DNA of 64,000 nt from Planctomycetota bacterium (GTDB lineage: Bacteria > Planctomycetota > PLA2), in the NCBI GenBank assembly GCA_021776735.1, contig JAJFFH010000057.1, forward strand, positions 1-64,000, in the 5' to 3' direction. The translations under genes were made by a program, and so were the position numbers. Below the pieces are notes generated by a model. That model was not told where the DNA came from. It was given only the letters and a program-made list of their open reading frames with translations, and made no database searches. The stretch's first letter is position 1; each line of letters starts with the position of its first letter. Below are positions 17,983-26,750 of this stretch, piece by piece.

Positions 17983-18327
17983 GCTCTGCTTAAGAAGTCG
18001 GCGTAGGGCCCGAGGGCGAGCGAGGACAAGTCAGGCAAGGCACCGCCGCGCCGAAGGGCGCTATGGCGCCCCGAAGGCGGGAGCGCTGAGGAGGTCGTGC
18101 CAACGGAGAGGCACCCTTCATCGAAGAAGCGCGACGCAGCCCTCCGCTCGCTGACGCAGCCCCCGCTCGCTCCAACATCGTCAGATGTTGGGCCAGACGA
18201 CACTGATCGTTAGATGTTGAGGCAGACAACACTGCCGCGTAGCGAAACCGGGTCGTGAGCCGAAGGCGAGCGACCTGGTGCAGCCGCAGCCGGCCGAAGC
18301 CAGGCGACTTCTAAGAAACAGAGCCTA
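17980..18327. mobile_element. MITE-like element, 348 bp, with terminal inverted repeats and GAC duplication
   Basis: The ends are TAGGCTCTG at 17980-17988 and CAGAGCCTA at 18319-18327. The similarity continues inward (CTTAAGAAGTCG against the complement of CGACTTCTAAGAAA). GAC flanks both sides (17977-17979 and 18328-18330), a candidate 3-bp target duplication. No transposase frame is inside. The interior has short tandem GAGGGCGAGCGAG-like and CGCAGCC-like runs and a hairpin with CCAACATC arms at 18172-18191. The rest of the gap to 18455 has only one copy of the dispersed motif (18369-18386). Confidence 0.6.
18172..18191. repeat. Hairpin CCAACATC-GTCA-GATGTTGG, shared with 44173-44192
   Basis: 8-bp perfect arms with a GTCA loop. 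The identical 20 bases recur at 44173-44192, and similarity continues downstream (GGCCAGACGACAC here, GGCAAGAAGACAC there). A related hairpin with TCAACATC arms follows at about 18209-18221. Both copies lie in intergenic DNA. Confidence 0.7.
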
Positions 18328-18368
18328 GACACCGGGATCCACTTCGGACCAAAACACACAAGCCCGAC

Positions 18369-18386
18369 AGCGCACGGACGGCGATG
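18369..18386 (+). repeat. Dispersed 18-bp motif copy, intergenic
   Basis: 16 of 18 in the AGCAAACGGACGGCGATG direction, just outside the MITE-like element. Confidence 0.7.
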
Positions 18387-18455
18387 ACTGCGTCCGCTTC
18401 TGGACGAGTCAAGCGGACGCTCACGGAGAGGTCGCGCGAGCGCCCCCCGCGATCA

Positions 18456-19529
18456 TCACCGCTGCGACGAGGCCGCGCGGCGCCGGAACGCGCGGTCCAG
18501 CTTCACGCCGTGCTTCTTGAGTTCGGCGTCGTGGCCGAGCAGCCAGCGGTCGAGGTCCGCGATGTTAGTGAACTCTCGGCCCGTGATCGCGCGGGTGGCC
18601 TTGCGGATGGGCGAGCCGGCGTGCAGGACGTACTCGGGACGCGACCACCACAGCCGGTCCTTGTGTACGTCCCACTTCAGGCGCATCGTCTGCCACCGCT
18701 TCTTGCCGATCACGTCGGAGCCACCGACCATGCGCCCGAGCGACAGCGGTCGCCAAAGATCGGCCAGCGCGGGCAGTGCACGCCACTCCTTGCGCGCGCC
18801 GAAGGTCTCGATCAGCCGAACAAGGACTTTCGGGTCGTGATGCTCCGCGAACAGCCGGAGTAGCGTCGGGCCGAACGCGCGGTTCCCGGTCCCCGCCGGC
18901 GCGGCAGCCCCCCGGGGCTGCCCGGGCGCCCCGGAGTTCGCGGCGGGCGCGGCGCCGGGAGCGCGAGAGGGTGCGAGCGCCTCGATCAGGCCGAGGACGT
19001 GGGCGCGCTCGGCCAGCGTGTCCGCGGGCAGCTTGCGGCGCGACTCGTCCCACGGATCCTTCCAGTACGCGCCCGCCGCGATCTCGTCGTCCGGCGGGAG
19101 CTTCGCGCCGTGTTCCTTGCAGACCGCCTTGAACTCCGCCGCCTCGCGTTCGCGGCGCGCGTCGAGCCATCGCGCGACGTAGCCCTCGATGGTTTTTGTC
19201 GCCTGACGCGTGAGCTTGTCTTGGCGCGCGCTCCGGGCAGCGACGGAGATGAGCTTCAGGCGAACCGAGGAATCCTCGTCGGCCAGCCACTTGCCGATCT
19301 GGCTCAGCAGCTTCGGCGCAGGCGACTGGGCGAGTTCGTCGAGAACCCGGACCTTCGCGGTCGTCGAGAGCTTCGGCCAGTTCTTCTTGGCTTGCGCGAG
19401 ATCGGCCACGACGGGCCGACAAAGCGCCATGACGGCGATGCCTCCGAGGAGGCTGCGTGTCAACACCAGGGGAACCGTCGCCCGCGCGGCGCGGCGCCGA
19501 GTGAGGTGCAAGATCGGATGCCGCGGCAT
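18456..19529 (-). CDS. HEAT-like secreted protein
   Basis: A 357-residue protein of unknown role. An N-terminal hydrophobic segment (LGGIAVMALCRPVVAD) follows about 28 residues of basic N-region, so the true start may be further in. The body has repeated amphipathic helices (NWPKLSTTAKVRVLDELAQS, LLRLFAEHHDPKVLVRLIET) of HEAT type. A Pro/Ala/Gly-rich linker (residues about 190-215) separates two halves. The C-terminal AITGREFTNIADLDRWLLGHD parallels AITGEDF...LDFEDWYLEN in the protein at 461-1387, so they belong to one local family. It is followed downstream by the 18329-18455 gap with the dispersed motif. Confidence 0.6.
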   Translation of the reverse strand: MPRHPILHLTRRRAARATVPLVLTRSLLGGIAVMALCRPVVADLAQAKKNWPKLSTTAKVRVLDELAQSPAPKLLSQIGKWLADEDSSVRLKLISVAARSARQDKLTRQATKTIEGYVARWLDARREREAAEFKAVCKEHGAKLPPDDEIAAGAYWKDPWDESRRKLPADTLAERAHVLGLIEALAPSRAPGAAPAANSGAPGQPRGAAAPAGTGNRAFGPTLLRLFAEHHDPKVLVRLIETFGARKEWRALPALADLWRPLSLGRMVGGSDVIGKKRWQTMRLKWDVHKDRLWWSRPEYVLHAGSPIRKATRAITGREFTNIADLDRWLLGHDAELKKHGVKLDRAFRRRAASSQR

Positions 19530-19578
19530 GTCGTCCGTTCAAACGCAATCGGCGCCCCGTTCGCAACGGGCACCCGGC

Positions 19579-20886
19579 CTACTTGCGCTTTTTGCCGGCC
19601 CCTTCCCGGTCACCGGCTGTTTCGCGCTCGCTGGAGTCGGGCTTTTTTTTCGTGCCGCCCGCTGCCCCCGGGCCCCCTGACCCAACTCCTGTTCCTCTGT
19701 TGGGGAACAACACCTTGCGGGTCAAGTGCACGAACGGCTGGTTCGCGACGGGTAGCTTGCCGCCGAGCGAGACATGCATCTCGCGGCGCCGGGGCAAGAA
19801 AATCATGGACTGGACGTTGGTCCACCAGGGGCGCGCGACCTTCGAGAGCGCTTTCCGGACGGCGTCGACGTCGATCCGGCCGCGCTCCTGTTTGAGAAAG
19901 CCGGCGAGATCCTTGTAGCGCGACACGCCGAGGGGGATGCCGGTGTCTTTGAGCACGCCCGTGCGGAAATGGTTTGTGGCGCAGGCGCAGTCCGTGTCGG
20001 CCTCGCGGAATGCCGCGTGCTTGGAGTCGAATTCGATGACGACCGAGGCGCCCGTCGCGTCGGCGACCATGAAGTTGTTCGGCACCGTGCGCCTGGTCTT
20101 CTGGATCCGGTCGAAGACATCCGACGTCTTGCGCGCGTTCGCCAGCGCGTCCCGGTACATGAGCATGTAGGGCACCCCCGGCCGAGCCGTTCCCGAGCCG
20201 TGGATCATCATCGTCGCGCCCGCGACACCGTGTTCGTTCATGCCGGACAGGACGCCGATGAGGCCCGGCCAGGTGACCGACACGAGGCGGGTGCCGTCCT
20301 TCGGCTCGTAGACGATGACGACAGTCGCGCGGTGCAGGATGCCGCGGCCCAAAAAATCGAGGTTGCGGCCGAAATATACATCGCCGTCCTTGGCTGCCTC
20401 GCCGGAAGCGACCACCGTCGAGCAGACCATCGCCTGAAATCGGTCCACCATCGTGTTGAACAACAAGACGTCTTCGTACGCCATGCCGGCACCCTCGGCG
20501 AGCCCCCGCATCTCTTCGCGGTAGCGCTCGGGAATCAACGGCTCCACGGCCTTCGCCCACTCCTCGGCGTTCCGCTGCCCGATCGCCCGCAGCATGAGCG
20601 CGACGGCGTACTCCTTGTGCAGGAACCGGATCTGCTTGCGCAGGATCCGCCCCGCCTGCCGGCCCATCTCGCGAGGCGTCCCGCCGACGTGAACCACGGG
20701 CATCCCGCGCACGAGCTGGACGCGATCGCGCAACTCCTTCGGCACGGCGGATCCCACGAGCGGCGGCGGCACCGGCACACCCCACCCGTAGGTGGCGCGC
20801 ACAAACTGCGACCCTATCGCGAGCGCCAGCAGCAGGAGTCCAGCGAAACAAGCGAGCAGGCGGCGGGAGGATTCTCGTCGAGGCAC
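19579..20886 (-). CDS. C45-family (acyl-CoA:6-APA acyltransferase-like) hydrolase
   Basis: A 435-residue protein of the Ntn-hydrolase C45 type, which act as amidohydrolases or acyltransferases after self-processing. A hydrophobic N-terminus (LLACFAGLLLLALAIGSQFV) anchors or exports it. Family features: GTPREMGRQAGRILRKQI, LAEGAGMAYEDVLLFNTMVD, then MVCSTVVASGEAAKDGDVYF-GRNLDF, where the Cys is the likely nucleophile. Later MNEHGVAGATMMIHG and AFREADTDCACATNHF fit the core. The Lys-Asp-Gly-Asp-Val codons include the 11-base core of the dispersed motif (20379-20389). The start is GTG, with GGAG upstream. The C-terminal 35 residues are low-complexity Gly/Lys/Glu. Confidence 0.75.
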   Translation of the reverse strand: MPRRESSRRLLACFAGLLLLALAIGSQFVRATYGWGVPVPPPLVGSAVPKELRDRVQLVRGMPVVHVGGTPREMGRQAGRILRKQIRFLHKEYAVALMLRAIGQRNAEEWAKAVEPLIPERYREEMRGLAEGAGMAYEDVLLFNTMVDRFQAMVCSTVVASGEAAKDGDVYFGRNLDFLGRGILHRATVVIVYEPKDGTRLVSVTWPGLIGVLSGMNEHGVAGATMMIHGSGTARPGVPYMLMYRDALANARKTSDVFDRIQKTRRTVPNNFMVADATGASVVIEFDSKHAAFREADTDCACATNHFRTGVLKDTGIPLGVSRYKDLAGFLKQERGRIDVDAVRKALSKVARPWWTNVQSMIFLPRRREMHVSLGGKLPVANQPFVHLTRKVLFPNRGTGVGSGGPGAAGGTKKKPDSSERETAGDREGAGKKRK

Positions 20887-20953
20887 GGTGCTCCGAGGAT
20901 AACCCGCCGTGCCGAGAGCGGCCCGGAGACAACCTCAGAAGAACCGACGAAAG

Positions 20954-20971
20954 AGCACACGGACGGCGATG
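20954..20971 (+). repeat. Dispersed 18-bp motif copy, intergenic
   Basis: 17 of 18, between the C45 gene start (20886) and the TPR gene stop (21003). Confidence 0.8.
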
Positions 20972-21002
20972 CAGCCCAGGACGACGTTTGCGCTGGCCAG
21001 GA

Positions 21003-21857
21003 CTAGCGACGTTTCACCGGCGGGGGCGCCTCGCGGCGCGAACCGGACGCCTGGCGCACCTTGGGCGGGTGCTTTTTCAGGATGGCGAGCCGCTTCCGGT
21101 ACTCCTTGACCCGCGCGCTCATGGTCGGATCGTCCTTGTACATCCGGATCAGTGCTCGCAGTGTGCCCGCGTGCCACGGATCGCGCTTGAGAACCTCGTC
21201 GAAGTCCGCTCGCGCATCGACGCTGCGGTCGAGCTCGAGGTAGGCGGTGCCCCGCAGGTAGCGGGCGTTGTTGTCGACCGAGATCACCTTGAGGATGCGG
21301 CTGTACGCAACAACGGCGTCCTTCGGACGGTCGGTCTCCATGAACAGGCGGCCCTTCAACTCGACCAGATCGAGGTTGTCCTTCGAGAGCTTCTCGCCCG
21401 CCGCAAGGCTCTTTTCCGCCTCCTTGTACTTCTCGGCGTCGAGCTGGATCGCCGCGAGCTGCATCCAGGCGCCCGCACTCGGCCGGTCCTTGCAGACGAT
21501 GGCGAGCTTTTCCTCGGCGGTCTTGAGGTCGCCGGCCTTGAGCGCCATCATGCCGACGCGCTCCGCGGCGAGCGAATGGACCGAGCTTTCTTTTTGGATG
21601 CGGGCGTAGTGCTTCTTGGCTTCCTTGCTCGCGCCCTTGCGTTCCGCGAGCACACCCAGGTAATAGTGGGCGTCGCCGCAACGCGAGTCCATGTCCGCCG
21701 CGGCGCGAAAGCAGTGCTCGGCATCGTTGTACCGCTTGTGCCGGTACAGCTTGAGCCCCTTCTTCAGCAGCGTCCACGCGCTCTCTTCGGCTTCGGCCAG
21801 GCCCGAAACCAAAAACAGCGCCGCACAGCACACGAGGCAAAGTTTGCTCGTTCTCAT
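21003..21857 (-). CDS. Secreted TPR-repeat protein
   Basis: A 284-residue protein with signal peptide MRTSKLCLVCCAALFLVSGLAEA. It has about six tetratricopeptide repeats, for example LYRHKRYNDAEHCFRAAADM, DAHYYLGVLAERKGASKEAK, GAWMQLAAIQLDAEKYKEAE and ARYLRGTAYLELDRSVDARA. The C-terminus is basic and Pro-rich (KKHPPKVRQASGSRREAPPP). TPR proteins are scaffolds; partners are unknown. It is 45 bases after the next upstream gene (21903-22304) on the same strand, so these two may share a transcript. Confidence 0.8.
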   Translation of the reverse strand: MRTSKLCLVCCAALFLVSGLAEAEESAWTLLKKGLKLYRHKRYNDAEHCFRAAADMDSRCGDAHYYLGVLAERKGASKEAKKHYARIQKESSVHSLAAERVGMMALKAGDLKTAEEKLAIVCKDRPSAGAWMQLAAIQLDAEKYKEAEKSLAAGEKLSKDNLDLVELKGRLFMETDRPKDAVVAYSRILKVISVDNNARYLRGTAYLELDRSVDARADFDEVLKRDPWHAGTLRALIRMYKDDPTMSARVKEYRKRLAILKKHPPKVRQASGSRREAPPPVKRR

Positions 21858-21902
21858 CGGTTTCCCTCCACGCTTCGTTTCCGCCGATTCGTTCGGCGGA
21901 CG

Positions 21903-22304
21903 CTAGTCGTCTTGCCCCTTCTTCTTCTTCTCGGCCGGAGCGACGTACACGCCGAGGCCATCAAGCCCCTTCACTGTCTCCTCTAGACTCTTCTTGAAGC
22001 GCTCGTCCTTGTCGTCGGGCCCGCCCAATCGGTCGAGGAGCGACTCCTCCGGTTCGGCCGCCGCCAGGTTCGGGCGTTCCGCGTCTGCATCCTCGCGGTC
22101 CTCGGACCGCCACGACGCCGACTTGATCGCACCCGGGGTCAGGAGCGGAGTCACCTCGAGGATCTCCTCCGGCGCCTCCTCCACCTGTTCTTGCGAGGAC
22201 TGGTCCTCGTTGTCTCGGCCCATCACGAAGACCGCGCCGATCGCCACGACGACGAGGAGGGCAAGCAGGACTGCCTTGCTCTGTCCGAGTTCGTTTCCAA
22301 CCAT
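21903..22304 (-). CDS. Membrane-anchored acidic protein of unknown function
   Basis: A 133-residue protein. The start at 22304 is chosen because AAAGGAGAC lies just before the ATG. One membrane helix (AVLLALLVVVAIGAVFVMG) at about residues 10-28 is followed by a strongly acidic stretch (EDQSSQEQVEEAPEEILEVT) and a C-terminal LDGLGVYVAPAEKKKKGQDD. This bitopic design is common in planctomycete secretion or pilus accessory proteins, but no family is recognised. It precedes the TPR protein at 21003-21857, which makes a functional pair plausible. Confidence 0.6.
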   Translation of the reverse strand: MVGNELGQSKAVLLALLVVVAIGAVFVMGRDNEDQSSQEQVEEAPEEILEVTPLLTPGAIKSASWRSEDREDADAERPNLAAAEPEESLLDRLGGPDDKDERFKKSLEETVKGLDGLGVYVAPAEKKKKGQDD

Positions 22305-22467
22305 GGAAGTCTCCTTTAGCCGTCCACATGGATCGGCCATCGGGGCGGTCCCCCAAGGGGACTATCACTCCGAACGCGGCGGGCAACCCGGAACCGTCCC
22401 GAAACGAAACAAGACGCGCCGCGCGTCCTCGCGAGACAAGAAAAAGGGGGGGGCGCGGGCGGTCCGG

Positions 22468-23199
22468 CTACGACGTGCGCACGAGCCGCACCAGCCGCTG
22501 GCCGCTGGGATCGTCGAACCGTTTCGTCACGTCCTGGACCGCGAATCCGTGCCGCGCGGCGAGCGCCTCGAAGAACGCGAACGGGTAGCGGAAGTCCTTC
22601 AGCGTCAGGCGTTGCGGTTCCGGCGCGTCGTTGTAGCTGAAGTAGAAGACCGAACGGCGGTGCATCACCTTGCCGAGATGGGCGAAACCCTCCTCGATAT
22701 GCTCGCTGTCGAGATGGGTGAAGACGGAGAACGCCATCAGGTAGTCGAAGCGCTCGTCCGGACAGAAGTCGAAGGTCAGTCGCTTGTGCCGATTCAGGAT
22801 GAGCCGTGGCTGGCGCGGCCCGAGTCCCTCGGACTCCACGACCCGTTTCGCGTAGGTCAACGCCCCGGACGAGATGTCCACGCCGGTGTAGCGGCCCGGG
22901 TCCAAGAATCGCGCGAAATGGCGGCCCGCGCGCAGGGTGCCGCAACCGATGTCAAGCAGCCGGTGCCCCGGGCGCAGTCCCTCGCTGCGGAGAAATGCGA
23001 GTTGGCACCCGCCGTGCACGAACCACTGTCCGCCGACGGCGGCGTGCGGATCGCGACGAACGCGGATATCGGTGTGCTCGGCGTAGGCCTCGAGATAGTC
23101 GGCCTCGGCATAGCGCTGCCGGATATAGCCGTTCGACTTGCCGAACACGCGCCGCCAGCCCTTGCGGAGTACGAATCCGAGCCTGGTCAGGGTGCCCAT
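22468..23199 (-). CDS. Class I SAM-dependent methyltransferase
   Basis: A 243-residue methyltransferase. Motif I is RLLDIGCGTLRAGRHFARFL, motif II about YTGVDISSGALTYAKRVVES (the acidic residue binds the ribose of SAM), and the later core has FDYLMAFSVFTHLDSEHIEE. An N-terminal helical extension (KGWRRVFGKSNGYIRQRYAE) precedes the fold. The acceptor is unknown; the FTHLDSEHI form is typical of small-molecule, lipid or sugar methyltransferases. It is separated from the prepilin cluster upstream by a strong terminator at 23273-23304, so it is independent. Confidence 0.85.
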   Translation of the reverse strand: MGTLTRLGFVLRKGWRRVFGKSNGYIRQRYAEADYLEAYAEHTDIRVRRDPHAAVGGQWFVHGGCQLAFLRSEGLRPGHRLLDIGCGTLRAGRHFARFLDPGRYTGVDISSGALTYAKRVVESEGLGPRQPRLILNRHKRLTFDFCPDERFDYLMAFSVFTHLDSEHIEEGFAHLGKVMHRRSVFYFSYNDAPEPQRLTLKDFRYPFAFFEALAARHGFAVQDVTKRFDDPSGQRLVRLVRTS

Positions 23200-23272
23200 G
23201 CTGCCTACGCTACGCGCGGATCCTTAGGACCCGGTTTGGATTCGAGTATTGGGGTGCACTTGCGCAGGAGAC

Positions 23273-23304
23273 AAAAAAAAACGGGGCGGCCGTTCGGCCA
23301 CCCC
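23273..23304 (-). terminator. Rho-independent terminator of the prepilin cluster
   Basis: On the minus strand GGGGTGGCC and GGCCGCCCC pair around a GAAC loop (one G-U), followed by nine T bases. It lies 22 bases after the stop codon of the 23327-24019 gene. Confidence 0.85.
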
Positions 23305-23326
23305 GCGTCATTGAAAAGAGCGAGTG

Positions 23327-24019
23327 TCAGTTCTTCGGGTGAATCGTCACCGAGTTGGCGTATCGCTTCCAGACGCCGCTGGTCGGGTTGCGCCGCGCCG
23401 TGATGATGGTGGCGAGCACCGTCCCGTCCGGCTTTTCTTCCAGGTCGAACGCATCGACGCGGTTGGCGACGACACGCGTGGTGCCTGATGCGCCTACGCG
23501 CACAAGCTGCCGGTTGGCGTTGACCCGGTACTCGATCCAGCCGGACCACTCCGGAAGGATCGAGCCCGTGGTCGCATTGAAGCGGTAGCCGACGACCTTG
23601 CGGAACCGCAGGCGCCTGGACCCGGTGATCGTGCGTTCGCGCGCCTGCTGACGACCGTGGCCGAGGACGTAGGAACCGTCCGCGTTGGTCGTCCCGCCGC
23701 CGACCGCCGGCCGCGTGACAAGCTTGGCCTTGGTCGCCGGTGCCGGTGCCACGTCATCAGCCAGAATCTCGAGCACCCGCTCCGGGTCGGTGGCGTCGAT
23801 GCCGTCCGTGTCCTGAGGAGTGAGCGAGCTGGCCTGGAGTTCCGTAAACAAGCGGGTCATGCCGCGCTTGTTGTTCGAACCCAGGTCCATCTGGATCGTC
23901 GCGCCGCGGCTGCTCTTCGTGACCCCCGTGAAGGTGGCGTACACGTAGATCGAGCCCGCTGCAAAAAGAGTCGTGGAGATCACCATCTCCAAGAGAGTGA
24001 AGCCTGCGGATTTGCGCAT
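23327..24019 (-). CDS. Prepilin-like protein (PilW type)
   Basis: A 230-residue protein with a type IV prepilin N-terminus: MRKSAGFTLLEMVISTTLFAAGSIYV, where cleavage would follow Gly6 and Phe7 would be methylated, with Glu at +5. The remainder is a beta-rich globular domain (RFRKVVGYRFNATTGSILPEW and WIEYRVNANRQLVRVGAS). This is a minor pseudopilin-type layout for a type II secretion or type IV pilus machine. The start at 24019 is the Met of the prepilin motif. It is the last gene of a three-gene minus-strand unit ending at a strong terminator. Confidence 0.85.
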   Translation of the reverse strand: MRKSAGFTLLEMVISTTLFAAGSIYVYATFTGVTKSSRGATIQMDLGSNNKRGMTRLFTELQASSLTPQDTDGIDATDPERVLEILADDVAPAPATKAKLVTRPAVGGGTTNADGSYVLGHGRQQARERTITGSRRLRFRKVVGYRFNATTGSILPEWSGWIEYRVNANRQLVRVGASGTTRVVANRVDAFDLEEKPDGTVLATIITARRNPTSGVWKRYANSVTIHPKN

Positions 24020-24038
24020 GATTCGTATCCTCGGTGTA

Positions 24039-26672
24039 TCAGTCGTCGTTCCGGACCAGCACGATCGGCACGAAAGCCGTGACGACCGGCCGGGGAACCT
24101 CGACGAAGTTGGGCGGCGGGTTGAACAGGAGGTTGATGTCAAACTGCATGTTCCCCCGCTTGAAGCCCGCATCGACGGTCGCGTAACCGTCGCTGGTCTG
24201 CTTGATGAAGGTCTCCATGATGCGGTCGTTGCTGATCACACCACCGATGCGGCGCATCGATTCCTTCGTGTAGATCCTGGTGCGGGCCCAACCGTTCTTG
24301 TCGTACGCCTTTTCCCGGTAGTACTCATCTTCCGTGAGGTACTTCTTTCGGTTCGCCGTGCTGTCTTTGTGAAGCTCGCCGTCCTCGTCGGCCCAGAAAC
24401 CATCGACGCCGACGCGTCCATTGACCGACATCAGCGTGCCGTTGATCTCGGCTACCGAAGGCATGTTGTGGCCGAAGACGATGTCTTCGCGCGCGATGAT
24501 GCCGAGCACGCTGTGGCCCTCGTACTTCGAGTTCCGCGCGTACGGCTTGTTCATGTTTGAGCCGTTCGCCATCGCGGTTTGGCCCTTGTCGTCCACATAG
24601 AGAACGTTGCCGTCGATACGGACCTTCTCGTTGCCCACAATCGTGAGACGGCCCTGCAGACGACCCGAAACGTGCGTTACCCGCCCGTCGATGTAGATGG
24701 TGCCGGACTTGTCCTTGCCGAGCTTCAGCTTCTCGCGCGGCATCCACTCCGGCTTGAAGTAGACCTCTTCGATCCACTTCTCTGTGATGGTCTTGTAGAC
24801 CTTTTCTTTCTTGTACTTGGTCTTCTCGACCCAGTCGTAAACATCGACCTTCTTGCGGACGGTCCGCGTGCCGTAAACCGGCTCTTTCTTCGACTTCTTG
24901 ACGTACTTGTTTTCGTAGACCGGCACGTTGACCGTGTAGGGCTCCTTGACGGTCTTGTAGACCGGGACGTACTCGGTCCACGTCGTCGTCTTATTCTCGT
25001 AGATCGGCTCGTTGACCGTGTAGGGCTCCTTGATCGTCTTGTAGACGGGCTCCTGCTCGGTCCACGTGATCGTCTTGTAGTGGTCGATGTAGGTCTCTTC
25101 GGCCTGGTAGGGCTGGTTCTCCCAGACCCACTCGCCGAGGGCGCCGGTTGCGCCGCCACCGACCGACGTGCCGCCGCCGGCACCGCCGGTGTCATACGGC
25201 TTCCAGACCTTGACGCTCTTGTACTTCGTCACCGTCCGGGTCTTGTAGACCGGCTCCTGCTTGCTCTTCGTAACCGTCTTGGTCCCGGTCTGGACTGTCT
25301 TGTTCTTGTACTTCGTAACCGTCTTGGTCCCGACCTTGACCTTCTCGGTCTTGCTCTTTTGAACGGCCTTCGTGCCCGTCTGGACCTTCTTGTTCTTGTA
25401 CTTCGTGACCGTCTTGGTCCCGACCTTGACGTCTTCCCAGACGTAGTAGTAGACCGTCTTGTAGGACTTGACATACGTCTCCTCGACGTCCTGCCACTCG
25501 CGGCCGACCTTCTTCCACTGCTTGACCGTATACGGGACCTTCTTCTTCCCCATGTACTTCTGGTAGGTCTTGGTCTTCTCGACACGATCGATCCGCGGCG
25601 CCGTATGCTGATAGATGTAGACTGAACCGTTGCTGTACATCTTGATGTAGGCGTCGAGGCCTGGCGTGCCCTCGTACAGGTCCGCCTTGCCCTTCAGGTC
25701 GTCGAAGTCGACCTCCTGAAGATCGATCCGTGTCGCGGCCGGGTTCGCATCGCGCAGGTTGGTGTTCGTGGTCGATGCGCCGGCGAGATACTCGAAACCT
25801 TCGACGGCGGAGACAGTGTCAAGGTAGTTGCCGTTCGGAAAGTAGAAGCCGAGATTCTTGTTGGTGTGTACGAGCCCGCGCGGCGAACCCGAAACGCCCA
25901 GCATGGCGCGGTTCTGAAAGAACACGAACGAGCTGAAAGGCTCGTTCTCACGCACGAGCGCAGCTACCAGCCGAATGGTGTCGCCCGATCGGCCGGCCGC
26001 CTCGAGAACGAAGTAACTGTCCGAGTCGCCGAAGGGATCGGCGTCCGAGACTGTCTCGCCCTTGAGGCGCTGCAGCCGCTTGAGGTACTCGCGCCCGCGG
26101 TAGACGCGTACGTTCGTACCCTCAACCAGACCGTAGAGCGGATCGTTCTCATCGTCCATCCACTCCTTGTTGATCTCGGTCTTTATTGACGACTCTCTCG
26201 ATCTCGTCTCGGTCGTCGTGGCGGAATCGATCGCCGTCTTGTAGCCGGAATCGATGCCGCCCGGCTTGTAGGCGCCCTTCTTGGTCGGCTTGCCGTCCGC
26301 ATCGTACGTGTAGACGATCTCGTCACCGGTGAGCTCCGTCTTCGTCGCGCCCACGCTCGAACCCTTGCGCTCGATGAGTGCTGCCGCATCGACGGTCCCG
26401 CCGTTGCCGCCGTCGATGGCGTTGCGGAGCGCGAGGTTTTGGTTCTTCTCGTTGTACGCGCTCGTGTTGACGACGTTCATCGCCAGGTTGATCTGAGCAT
26501 ACGCGCCGTTGAACGCACGCGTTTCCTGCTCCAGAACCTCTTGTTGTTTCATCTCGCTCACCACGCGCCCCGAGATTAGCGCTGCCAATCCCGCGATCGA
26601 CGTGGCGATGAAGACGACGACGAGCAGCAGACTGCCGCGTTCGCCGTTTCTTCGATGCCTATTCCCCTTCAT
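24039..26672 (-). CDS. PilX-like pilus assembly protein with YTV-like tandem repeats
   Basis: An 877-residue protein. The N-terminus (MKGNRHRRNGERGSLLLVVV, FIATSIAGLAALISGRVVSE) is the PilX-type hydrophobic start with RGS before the helix. Residues about 390-650 are a low-complexity repeat: units of KVGTKTVTKYKNKK-VQTG, then YKTIKEPYTVNEPIYENKTT and YKTVKEPYTVNVPVYENKYV. The YTVxxPVYE pattern resembles the planctomycete YTV repeat (Pfam YTV). A globular C-terminal domain (from PEWMPREKLKLGKDKSGTI) resembles a beta-helix of polymer-forming or PilX-like proteins. No enzyme motif. Probably surface-exposed and of structural role (inference). Confidence 0.7.
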   Translation of the reverse strand: MKGNRHRRNGERGSLLLVVVFIATSIAGLAALISGRVVSEMKQQEVLEQETRAFNGAYAQINLAMNVVNTSAYNEKNQNLALRNAIDGGNGGTVDAAALIERKGSSVGATKTELTGDEIVYTYDADGKPTKKGAYKPGGIDSGYKTAIDSATTTETRSRESSIKTEINKEWMDDENDPLYGLVEGTNVRVYRGREYLKRLQRLKGETVSDADPFGDSDSYFVLEAAGRSGDTIRLVAALVRENEPFSSFVFFQNRAMLGVSGSPRGLVHTNKNLGFYFPNGNYLDTVSAVEGFEYLAGASTTNTNLRDANPAATRIDLQEVDFDDLKGKADLYEGTPGLDAYIKMYSNGSVYIYQHTAPRIDRVEKTKTYQKYMGKKKVPYTVKQWKKVGREWQDVEETYVKSYKTVYYYVWEDVKVGTKTVTKYKNKKVQTGTKAVQKSKTEKVKVGTKTVTKYKNKTVQTGTKTVTKSKQEPVYKTRTVTKYKSVKVWKPYDTGGAGGGTSVGGGATGALGEWVWENQPYQAEETYIDHYKTITWTEQEPVYKTIKEPYTVNEPIYENKTTTWTEYVPVYKTVKEPYTVNVPVYENKYVKKSKKEPVYGTRTVRKKVDVYDWVEKTKYKKEKVYKTITEKWIEEVYFKPEWMPREKLKLGKDKSGTIYIDGRVTHVSGRLQGRLTIVGNEKVRIDGNVLYVDDKGQTAMANGSNMNKPYARNSKYEGHSVLGIIAREDIVFGHNMPSVAEINGTLMSVNGRVGVDGFWADEDGELHKDSTANRKKYLTEDEYYREKAYDKNGWARTRIYTKESMRRIGGVISNDRIMETFIKQTSDGYATVDAGFKRGNMQFDINLLFNPPPNFVEVPRPVVTAFVPIVLVRNDD

Positions 26673-26750
26673 AGTCGCTGCTCTCCTCGCTCAAAGAGAT
26701 CCCGTTGTCCTTGATTCCGTGCGCCAGGCTCCGACCCGGCGCCGGACCGG

